DNA from: JAIBBG01 sp043748015
GTDB lineage: Bacteria; Bacteroidota; Bacteroidia; Flavobacteriales_D; Sanyastnellaceae
DNA length: 12,706 bases
Direction: 5' to 3'
NCBI GenBank assembly: GCA_043748015.1
Contig: JAYTOA010000001.1
Span: forward strand, 1 to 12,706
Each line of letters starts with the position of its first letter. The stretch's first letter is position 1. The position numbers and the translations under genes were made by a program. The notes beneath the pieces are model-generated. The model had not been told where the DNA came from, did no database searches, and saw only the letters and a program-made list of their open reading frames with translations. Of the stretch, positions 6,651 to 12,706 are shown piece after piece.

Positions 6651-8675
6651 TTACATTTTCCTCACAACAAACTCCGTTCTCCTATTCGCAGCTCTTCCTT
6701 CCGCGGTTGTATTGTCCGCAATCGGTTTTGTTTCTCCAAATCCTTTGTATGTCATACGCTTTCCTTCAACTCCTTTCGATGCGAGATAACTCATTACCTC
6801 AAATGCTCGTTCTGCGGATAATGCAAGGTTTGCTTTGTCATCTCCAACGTCGTCGGTATGTCCGCGAATTTCAATTTCGTAAGAGGGATGCTTGATCAAA
6901 TATTCCGCGAAAGCATCAAGGATGATTTTTGAATTGGTTTCAATTTCTGCCTTGTTCGTTGTATAGTTGATGTCGTTGATGGTGAATGCTTCGTCCTTCG
7001 AAATAATGGGTGCTGACATATTCAATTTGGTAACTACCGGCGCGGGCACATCTTTTTTTGCAATGATGCGCGAATTGAAAGCGATGCCTTCGCCTTCAAT
7101 GCTCAATGTCACATTTTGATTTCGCTCAATTTTTACAATGGCGGCATACGTTCCATCGTCATTGTTCACAGCAACCTCTTCTTTTTCTTTTGATTCATTA
7201 TAAGTGATTTCAACTTTTGCATTCTGTGGTGGTGATCCGTCTTTGTCTTTCACCTGACCTTTGAGGACCATCACTTTTTCCGGCTTTGCTTTTTCCGGCA
7301 TCTTGAATTGAAATACATCCCAACCTTTGTTGTTCAGGAAATTTTTTGCTCCGAAATAAGCGAGTTCTCCATCACTAGTAACAACAATCCCCAACTCATC
7401 TTCTTCGGTGTTGATGGGATAACCAATGTTCTTGATTTCCTTGATGGTGTCATCATCGTTGAATCTGCAATAGTATAAATCTGATTTGCCTACTCCCAGA
7501 TGTCCATCACTCGCGAAGTATAATGTTCGACTGTCACTATGCATGAATGGCGCCTTCTCCTGGCCTTTGGTGTTGATGCGATTATCGAGCGGTTTGCACG
7601 GTCCCCATGTTCCATCTTTTTGTCGTTTGCTGATGAAGATGTCGTGTGAAAAATTACCACTGCCGTCTTTGATGCATTCAGGACGAACACCTACGAAGAA
7701 CAATGTTTTGCCATCACCACTCAACGATGGTTGACCTTCAAATCCTTCCTCTGTATTGATGTTCGCACCAAGGTCAGTCAATGGTCCCCACTGGTATTCG
7801 TTCTCGCCTTTGTCATTGACGATCAAATCAAAATGGGTAGAGAAGAGATCGATGTTGTTCGGGTTTTTCGCAACAGGATTTTTCATCGCAACAATCAATT
7901 CGCGATTGTCGACAGTAATTGTGGCACCCCCACAATTGTTGCCTTGGTTGAATGGTGTTGGCAATGATTTTCCTTCATCAAAGTGAGAATTGATATCGGG
8001 TCTTTTACTCCATGAAAAGTCTTCGGATGTTCTGGTGGTGAAATCGCCTTTTGCTTTTGACTGACTCGTGCGAGTAAAAAACATGATCTCACCATCAGGA
8101 GAAACAAGTGGGAGGTAATCATCTGTTGAAGAAGAAACGCCCATCACTTTTTCCGGCTTGTACTCGATCTTGTCTTTGTAGATATCCGCATAAGCTTTCA
8201 CACTGATCAATGCTTCTTCCACTTCTGCATATTTCTTCGTGTAATCTTTTTCAAACTTGGATGGATCGCTATCGGGAAAGCGAAGGAATTTTACGAAATG
8301 CTCTTCTGCTTTTTCGTATTCACGATCTGCATAGCACATCGCTCCTAAATAGTAGTATGGTTCTGAATGGTATTCGGGACACAAATCAATCAATTGCTGA
8401 AAATGCATTTTAGATGAAGCGAATGATCCTCCGCGCTTTGCCACTTTGAATTCGATTTCGCCAATGCGATTCAAACAGGGAAGACATTTGGGATCTTCTT
8501 CCAATGCTTTTTCTAAAAATTCGATGCGCTCGTTTGTTTCGTACTTCTTCATATCAAAACTCTGATCGAGTAATTTTTTCACTTTCGAGGACGCTTCGAA
8601 ATTGCAGTTGTCTTGAGCTGACACGCTGCTCAAAGTGATGAGTAAGAAGAAAAGAATTTTGAAAAGTTGATTCAT
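6651..8675 (-). CDS. PorE-like TPR/PD40/CRD/OmpA-family outer-membrane protein
   Basis: This 674-residue exported protein has the four-part architecture reported for type IX secretion component PorE of Porphyromonas gingivalis. After a signal peptide (residues 1-20, VSA/QD) come TPR-like helices (about 45-165, with LEKALEEDPKCLPCLNRIGEIEF), a PD40/WD40-like propeller (about 180-460; blades with SPDGEIMFFTR, SGDGKTLFFVG, DSRTLYFASDG and SDGELAYFGA), a carboxypeptidase-regulatory-like beta domain (about 467-545), and an OmpA C-terminal domain (about 562-674). The OmpA part keeps the peptidoglycan-binding pair Asp608 (GHTDD) and Arg623 (LSAERA), 15 residues apart as in E. coli OmpA. The start is the ATG at 8675; an upstream in-frame TTG at 8723 would put 16 extra residues before the signal peptide. 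It lies 90 bp downstream of a type-B cargo gene. Many paralogues share this fold, so orthology to PorE is inferred. Confidence 0.85.
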   Translation of the reverse strand: MNQLFKILFFLLITLSSVSAQDNCNFEASSKVKKLLDQSFDMKKYETNERIEFLEKALEEDPKCLPCLNRIGEIEFKVAKRGGSFASSKMHFQQLIDLCPEYHSEPYYYLGAMCYADREYEKAEEHFVKFLRFPDSDPSKFEKDYTKKYAEVEEALISVKAYADIYKDKIEYKPEKVMGVSSSTDDYLPLVSPDGEIMFFTRTSQSKAKGDFTTRTSEDFSWSKRPDINSHFDEGKSLPTPFNQGNNCGGATITVDNRELIVAMKNPVAKNPNNIDLFSTHFDLIVNDKGENEYQWGPLTDLGANINTEEGFEGQPSLSGDGKTLFFVGVRPECIKDGSGNFSHDIFISKRQKDGTWGPCKPLDNRINTKGQEKAPFMHSDSRTLYFASDGHLGVGKSDLYYCRFNDDDTIKEIKNIGYPINTEEDELGIVVTSDGELAYFGAKNFLNNKGWDVFQFKMPEKAKPEKVMVLKGQVKDKDGSPPQNAKVEITYNESKEKEEVAVNNDDGTYAAIVKIERNQNVTLSIEGEGIAFNSRIIAKKDVPAPVVTKLNMSAPIISKDEAFTINDINYTTNKAEIETNSKIILDAFAEYLIKHPSYEIEIRGHTDDVGDDKANLALSAERAFEVMSYLASKGVEGKRMTYKGFGETKPIADNTTAEGRAANRRTEFVVRKM

Positions 8676-8680
8676 GCTTG

Positions 8681-8713
8681 CTGATTTCCGCCTCAAAAAT
8701 GAGGCTACATCAG
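8681..8713 (-). promoter_or_regulatory. Stem-loop just upstream of the PorE-like start codon
   Basis: On the minus strand, CTGAT pairs with ATCAG (5 bp) and GCCTCA pairs with TGAGGC (6 bp) around a TTTT loop, with a small internal loop of 3 and 4 nt. The structure ends 5 nt before the ATG at 8675, so it would cover the ribosome-loading region. It could restrain translation of the second gene relative to the first, or act as a partial terminator after the cargo gene. No T-run follows it. Confidence 0.45.
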
Positions 8714-8765
8714 GAACATTCAAAATCGGGCCAGATTGTATATGAAGCGATTTTAAAGATATGGC

Positions 8766-10883
8766 CTAACGAAAAAGACTAACATGACCAGTGTAGGTTT
8801 CTTCATTGATCTCTGTTCCTCTAACTTTCATGCGCCATGTATACACACCGTCAGGGCAATAGTATTCACCCTTGTATGCCTCAGCTGTCCAGACTTCTTT
8901 GTAGTCGGTGGAGTGAAAAATGGCATCACCATATCGATTGTAAATGGCCAATTCATACTTCACCGGGGGATAGGTAAAATCTACCTGGAAAATGTCGTTG
9001 ATACCATCTTGATTCGGTGTAAATGAATTTGGAATGTAGAATCCGAATTGATCTCGCACTTCAATCTTTGCTTCTATGTGATCTGAACATTGGTTCGCAT
9101 CAAAAGCGTCCAATCTGATGGTGTAGAATCCTGCAACAGAAGGAAGACGAAGTTCCCATATTTCATCCCCAAAGAATAATGAATCGAATCCTATCACTTG
9201 CCAATAAATCGAATCAGCATTTAACGATGAATTGGTGAGAATAACTTCAGGTGCAAGCGTACTCACTGTCCATATTTCCGACTCGAATGAAGCAACAACT
9301 TCCGGTGGTGAACCTATATTGAAATTGTAAACAGAAGAGCATCCGGGACTATGCGTTACATACGCCTGATGATCACCTGTGCAAATTTCGGAAAACAAAA
9401 GTTGTGTGCCAGTTTGCGGATTGCCCCCAACGTTGGCATTGAGCGCCGAATTGTTGTTAGTGGTAATTTCCACTGAGCCATCACATCCTTGATAACACAT
9501 GGCATCGGTAACGGTCATAGTTATTTGCGGCGGAAAAGCAAACGTAACTGAAACGCTGTCTGTCGCCATACACTCATCGAGTGTTGCGACGCAATGAATC
9601 ATGAGTGGCCCGGCAATGGATGAAACGACATTGGTAGTAGCGGAATTCGGTGCAGAAAAAGTGAGATTCGCTTGACTGATCCATTGAATACTTCCGGCGT
9701 TGAAATCTGCGGTGAGTGATGTATTGAGATCACACAACACCTGATCGAGACCTGCATTCACTGTTAGCGCCAGATTGGTAATTTCTACAACTTGATTAAC
9801 TATACATCCGTTGTCATTTGCTACTGATAAATTGTAATTGCCTGTGTTGAGATTTTCCCAAAGTGTTTCCGTCGTTGCAATGTTGTTGAAAGTGACAGCG
9901 AATGTGGCTGCATTGGCATTGCTGATGACAAGATCCGCAACGCCGCCGGTATTGTTGCATGCAGGCTGCGTCGTCACCACAAGTTGGGCCAATGGCAACA
10001 CGGTGAATGACAAACTATTCGCCCATGCATTTCCACAAACATCTGTTGCCGGATCATTTGCATCAACCATCGTCGTGTATGTTCCTTCTGTCAAGACACC
10101 GGGAAAATTAAGTGTGATTTGATTGTCCCAGGTCGTGTTCGATGATGTAAAATTGGTGGGTGTGAGTATGGTGCTACCATTCAATTGCAACCTAAAATCG
10201 CCCGGCTGACAATCAAGTACGTGGATGTTTTCACTGAAGTCGAGCACGACTGTTGATGATGCGCAATTGATAGTTACATCTATAAGTTCCGGTGGTGTCA
10301 CGTCAAAAATATTCGCCTGACTTGCACCAAAATTCAATGTATATCCATTGAGTGTCGCGCTGAAATTCATGATAACAAGTGCATACACACTTCCGGCTGT
10401 AACATTGATATCACCATTGAACGCAGGTCCATTCAGATTTCCCGGGCCATTGGAATTGCCGAATCCGCCATTGGCTGTAGAGATTCCCGTTGCGCCTTGC
10501 ACTCCTCCGAATTCACCATAACTGTTGCAACTAATTTCAGGTGAAGCTCCAGAGTTAATTCCGGCACATCCATTATTGGTGATGTTGAACAACGACCAAT
10601 CATAGTCATCGATCTGGCTATTGGGTTGCAATACAAAACTTAATGGTCCATTGTTTTGCGGCGAGAATACATACCATGCGCTGTTGAATTCGCCACCTGT
10701 CTGACAAGTGCCAGGTGCCATTTCAAATACTTGTCCTGTTCCTGCGGGTGAATTTTCCTCGTCGTATTGCGGATTGCATACCGATACTGCCGTATTACAG
10801 TCGCTATTGCCCTGTGCGCAAGCATTTGAAGCGAAAGCAAGCAGGAGGAAAAGACTTGTATATTTTATTATTTCAGAATGCAC
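8766..10883 (-). CDS. Secreted multidomain surface protein with type-B T9SS sorting domain
   Basis: A large exported protein (705 residues from the chosen GTG) ends in a gliding-motility-associated/CHU_C-type C-terminal domain (about 613-705): FYIPNSFTPNQDGINDIF, then AIYNRYGD and DGVYTWRMKVRG. This is the type-B signal for type IX secretion. The N-terminus has a signal peptide (IIKYTSLFLLLAFASNACA/Q). Then come a Cys/Asn/Gly-rich beta domain (about 24-190), an Ig-like domain starting TPPELIDVTINC (about 196-297), two SprB-repeat-like segments (about 301-368 and 454-524), an Ig/PKD-like segment VNAGLDQVLCD (about 375-448), and a PKD-like segment before the sorting domain. About twenty cysteines suggest disulfides. 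There is no ATG near the N-terminus; GTG at 10883 gives a compact signal peptide, while TTG at 10952 would add 23 residues. No catalytic motif is seen, so an adhesin or structural role is likely. The PorE-like gene follows. Confidence 0.85.
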   Translation of the reverse strand: MHSEIIKYTSLFLLLAFASNACAQGNSDCNTAVSVCNPQYDEENSPAGTGQVFEMAPGTCQTGGEFNSAWYVFSPQNNGPLSFVLQPNSQIDDYDWSLFNITNNGCAGINSGASPEISCNSYGEFGGVQGATGISTANGGFGNSNGPGNLNGPAFNGDINVTAGSVYALVIMNFSATLNGYTLNFGASQANIFDVTPPELIDVTINCASSTVVLDFSENIHVLDCQPGDFRLQLNGSTILTPTNFTSSNTTWDNQITLNFPGVLTEGTYTTMVDANDPATDVCGNAWANSLSFTVLPLAQLVVTTQPACNNTGGVADLVISNANAATFAVTFNNIATTETLWENLNTGNYNLSVANDNGCIVNQVVEITNLALTVNAGLDQVLCDLNTSLTADFNAGSIQWISQANLTFSAPNSATTNVVSSIAGPLMIHCVATLDECMATDSVSVTFAFPPQITMTVTDAMCYQGCDGSVEITTNNNSALNANVGGNPQTGTQLLFSEICTGDHQAYVTHSPGCSSVYNFNIGSPPEVVASFESEIWTVSTLAPEVILTNSSLNADSIYWQVIGFDSLFFGDEIWELRLPSVAGFYTIRLDAFDANQCSDHIEAKIEVRDQFGFYIPNSFTPNQDGINDIFQVDFTYPPVKYELAIYNRYGDAIFHSTDYKEVWTAEAYKGEYYCPDGVYTWRMKVRGTEINEETYTGHVSLFR

Positions 10884-11067
10884 AATGCTTTGACAAAAAA
10901 TGCCACCGAAAGGTTGTTTTGGGGTGGAATGAATACTGTAGCAGTTATACAATTATAGTGGCAAGTTCATTGGGATTGAATTGATTTTATTCAGATGTCG
11001 GATAAAGTTAACGCATGAGTGACCCAAAGAGGCCCTTAATTGCTGCTCAAATCGGATATTTGCAGGA
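10884..11067. promoter_or_regulatory. Divergent intergenic region, sorting-domain gene / aldo-keto reductase
   Basis: This 184-bp AT-rich gap must contain the start signals of both flanking genes. I see no strong promoter match. GATATTTG at 11055-11062 is one base from the Bacteroidota -7 pattern but is only 5 nt before the reductase ATG and has no TTG at the right distance. AGGA at 11064-11067 is a close Shine-Dalgarno-like match for the reductase. No notable inverted repeat was found. Confidence 0.4.
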
Positions 11068-12051
11068 ATGAATTACAGAAAATTAGGTAGATCCGGATTG
11101 AAGGTGAGCGAGTTGAGTTTTGGCTCATGGATCACATTCGGGAATCAGATAGATAATTCTATTAGTGAGAAGCTAATGGACATCGCTTATGATGCCGGAG
11201 TTAATTTTTTTGATAACGCAGAAGTCTATGCGGCGGGTAGGAGCGAAGTGGTGATGGGCGAGATACTTAAGAAGAAGGGATGGAATCGCGATACTTATAT
11301 ATTGAGTTCTAAAGCTTTTTTCGGCGCAGGCGGAAAACTGCCAACGCAACGTGGATTGCATAGAAAGCACTTGGTGGAAGCTTGCGAAGCAGCACTGAAA
11401 AGAATGCAAGTGGATTATCTTGATTTGTATTTCTGTCACCGTCCCGATAAAGAAACTCCAATGGAGGAAACCGTATGGACGATGCATCAGCTCATTTTGC
11501 AAGGAAAAATTTTCTATTGGGGAACGAGTGAATGGAGCGCACAGGAAATTATGGAAGCACACATGGTAGCGCGTCAATACAATTTGATCGGCCCTGTGAT
11601 GGAGCAACCGCAATACAACATGCTCACCCGTAGAAAAGTGGAAGTGGAGTATGCCCAGGTTTATAAAACAGTTGGACTTGGAACAACGATCTGGAGTCCG
11701 TTGGCTTCCGGATTTCTTACCGGAAAATATCTAAACGCCGATCCAAATGATACGCGATTGAAGCGCGATGAATTGAACTGGCTTGCTGAAAAAACTTTCA
11801 CAGAAGAGAACAGAACGATTGTGAAAAATCTTGATGCGCTGGCAAACGATCTCGGAATTTCTCTTCCTCATCTTGCCATTGCCTGGTGCCTGAAGAATGA
11901 AAACGTTTCCACCGTCATCCTCGGTGCATCGAAGACAGAACAATTGGAACACAACCTGAAAGCTGCTGAAGTTGTGTCATTGCTCACGGACGAGGTGATG
12001 CAAAACATCGAATTGATTTTGAATAACAAGCCAAAGCTTCCTCCATTTTGA
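11068..12051 (+). CDS. Aldo/keto reductase, AKR6 / Kv-beta-like family
   Basis: This is a cytoplasmic NADPH-dependent oxidoreductase of the (beta/alpha)8 aldo/keto reductase fold, 327 residues long and complete. The opening MNYRKLGRSGLKVSELSFGS and the block FDNAEVYAAGRSE are characteristic. The catalytic tetrad is visible as Asp49, Tyr54, Lys82 (LSSKAF) and His124 (FCHRPD). Voltage-gated potassium channel beta subunits have Asn at the last position within an otherwise similar RPDxxTPMEE context. The cofactor-binding region includes TIWSPLASGFLTGKY (207-221) and VILGASKTEQLEHNLKA (283-299), typical of the Kv-beta-like subgroup. Substrates of bacterial members are poorly defined and usually include small aldehydes or ketones, so I give no gene symbol. 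It appears monocistronic, with trmD 212 bp downstream and a divergent surface-protein gene upstream. Confidence 0.93.
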   Translation: MNYRKLGRSGLKVSELSFGSWITFGNQIDNSISEKLMDIAYDAGVNFFDNAEVYAAGRSEVVMGEILKKKGWNRDTYILSSKAFFGAGGKLPTQRGLHRKHLVEACEAALKRMQVDYLDLYFCHRPDKETPMEETVWTMHQLILQGKIFYWGTSEWSAQEIMEAHMVARQYNLIGPVMEQPQYNMLTRRKVEVEYAQVYKTVGLGTTIWSPLASGFLTGKYLNADPNDTRLKRDELNWLAEKTFTEENRTIVKNLDALANDLGISLPHLAIAWCLKNENVSTVILGASKTEQLEHNLKAAEVVSLLTDEVMQNIELILNNKPKLPPF

Positions 12052-12263
12052 GATTCGGTGATTGGGAGAGTTGATGATTGGATGATTTGATGATTTGGAG
12101 AGTTGATGAGTTGATGATTTGTGATTTGTGATTTTTGATTCGTGTCGTGAAGCAAAGGCAAAAATGGGCAGAGGGAATTTTTGAATATTGAATTTTGCAA
12201 AAGCGCACTTTGACTGTAGGAATTTTTTGAATATTGAATTTTTGAATATTGAATTAAGAGAGA
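12052..12263. repeat. Intergenic region of iterated short repeats upstream of trmD
   Basis: The left part (12060-12140) is built of GATGATTTG/GTTGATGA-like phrases, including a 13-bp direct repeat GGAGAGTTGATGA at 12065-12077 and 12097-12109. The right part has three copies of GAATTTTTGAATATT: 12175-12189, 12220-12235 (one extra T) and 12236-12250, with a trailing GAATT reaching 12255. The last copy ends about 13 bp before the trmD ATG. Minus-strand open frames here translate into Asn/His/Ser/Ile-rich repeats and are not genes. GATTTGATGA at 12084-12093 also occurs at 60-69. Confidence 0.8.
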
Positions 12264-12706
12264 ATGCGTATTGATATATTGACAATATTACCCAGACTGC
12301 TCGACGGCCCATTCGCCGACAGCATTCTGGAACGTGCACAGGAAAGGAAACTGTGCGAAATTCACATTCACAACATACGAGATTATTCTACAGCGAAGCA
12401 GAAGCAAACCGACGATTATCAATTCGGTGGCGGTGCAGGTATGGTGATGACCATTCAACCGATAGATGATCTCATCACGAAATTGAAAAGTGAAAGGACG
12501 TACGACGAAATTATTTTCCTCACTCCTGATGGCGAACGTTTGGATCAAAAAGCTTGCAATCAATTTTCTCTAAAGCAGAATATAATATTGTTGTGTGGCC
12601 ATTACAAAGGCGTAGACCAACGTGTGCGCGATCATTTCATCACCAGAGAAATTTCAATTGGTGATTATGTATTGAGTGGTGGCGAATTGGCTGCAGCTGT
12701 TTTTGT
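12264..12706 (+). CDS. trmD: tRNA (guanine37-N1)-methyltransferase TrmD, 5' part
   Basis: TrmD transfers a methyl group from S-adenosylmethionine to N1 of G37 in tRNAs with G36, which prevents +1 frameshifting. It acts as a homodimer of the trefoil-knot SPOUT fold. Only the first 147 codons are present; the frame is open at the window edge. Visible family landmarks are MRIDILTILPRLLDGPFADS at the start, GGGAGMVM at 55-62, LTPDGERLDQ at 86-95, LLCGHYKGVDQRVR at 109-122 and EISIGDYVLSGGELAA at 129-144, which form much of the knot and cofactor pocket. The HYKGVDQ variant, in place of the enterobacterial RYEGIDE, is common in Bacteroidota. The ATG at 12264 is preceded by AAGAGAGA, and the protein starts exactly where TrmD proteins start. 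Confidence 0.96.
   Translation, partial: MRIDILTILPRLLDGPFADSILERAQERKLCEIHIHNIRDYSTAKQKQTDDYQFGGGAGMVMTIQPIDDLITKLKSERTYDEIIFLTPDGERLDQKACNQFSLKQNIILLCGHYKGVDQRVRDHFITREISIGDYVLSGGELAAAVF

Noticed and set aside
6533..6895. Plus-strand open frame after parC
   Set aside because: It begins within the hairpin arms and runs into the reverse strand of the OmpA-domain coding region; no independent support.
11055..11062. GATATTTG as a promoter of the aldo/keto reductase gene
   Set aside because: One mismatch to the -7 pattern, no TTG at the expected distance, and only 5 nt before the ATG, so a leaderless transcript would be required.
11868..12339. Overlapping minus-strand open frames rich in Asn-His-Ser-Ile
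   Set aside because: They are translations of the iterated GATGATTTG and GAATATT repeats plus the reverse strand of the reductase and trmD genes. Low-complexity composition and three overlapping frames argue against coding.

Overview
The window carries seven complete genes and the start of an eighth, and it reads as chromosomal DNA of a member of the Bacteroidota. The main signs are a GldH-type gliding lipoprotein, a secreted protein ending in the type-B (gliding-motility-associated, CHU_C-like) type IX secretion sorting domain, a PorE-like TPR/PD40/CRD/OmpA protein, and topoisomerase IV subunits whose motifs are the Bacteroidota forms. Class or order cannot be fixed from sequence alone.

Layout, left to right. 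Positions 1-138 are non-coding and hold a 38-bp direct repeat. A minus-strand pair follows: gldH (1624-1142), then the tRNA threonylcarbamoyladenosine enzyme gene sua5/tsaC (1086-139, TTG start). A 153-bp divergent intergenic region with nested inverted repeats separates it from the plus-strand pair parE-parC (1778-3652 and 3666-6446), which encodes topoisomerase IV. A 204-bp convergent gap follows, with nested hairpin arms and simple repeats. Next is a minus-strand pair: a secreted multidomain surface protein with a type IX C-terminal signal (10883-8766), then a PorE-like outer-membrane/peptidoglycan-binding protein (8675-6651). The right end has an AKR6/Kv-beta-like aldo/keto reductase (11068-12051, plus), a repeat-filled gap, and the 5' part of trmD (from 12264, cut by the window edge).

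Functional themes. Two tRNA-modification enzymes flank the region: Sua5 makes the t6A37 precursor and TrmD makes m1G37. Both act next to the anticodon, but they are far apart and not co-transcribed. Topoisomerase IV is the decatenase for chromosome segregation. GldH, the sorting-domain protein and the PorE-like protein all belong to type IX secretion/gliding surface biology, and the last two probably form one transcription unit.

I found no CRISPR array, integrase, transposase, rRNA or tRNA gene, and no convincing undescribed system. The more unusual signals are a possible beta-clamp-binding motif (QGSLF) at the extreme C-terminus of ParC, a type-B cargo gene paired with a PorE-like gene with no PorP/SprF between them, structured DNA in three intergenic regions, and iterated short repeats in the non-coding gaps.
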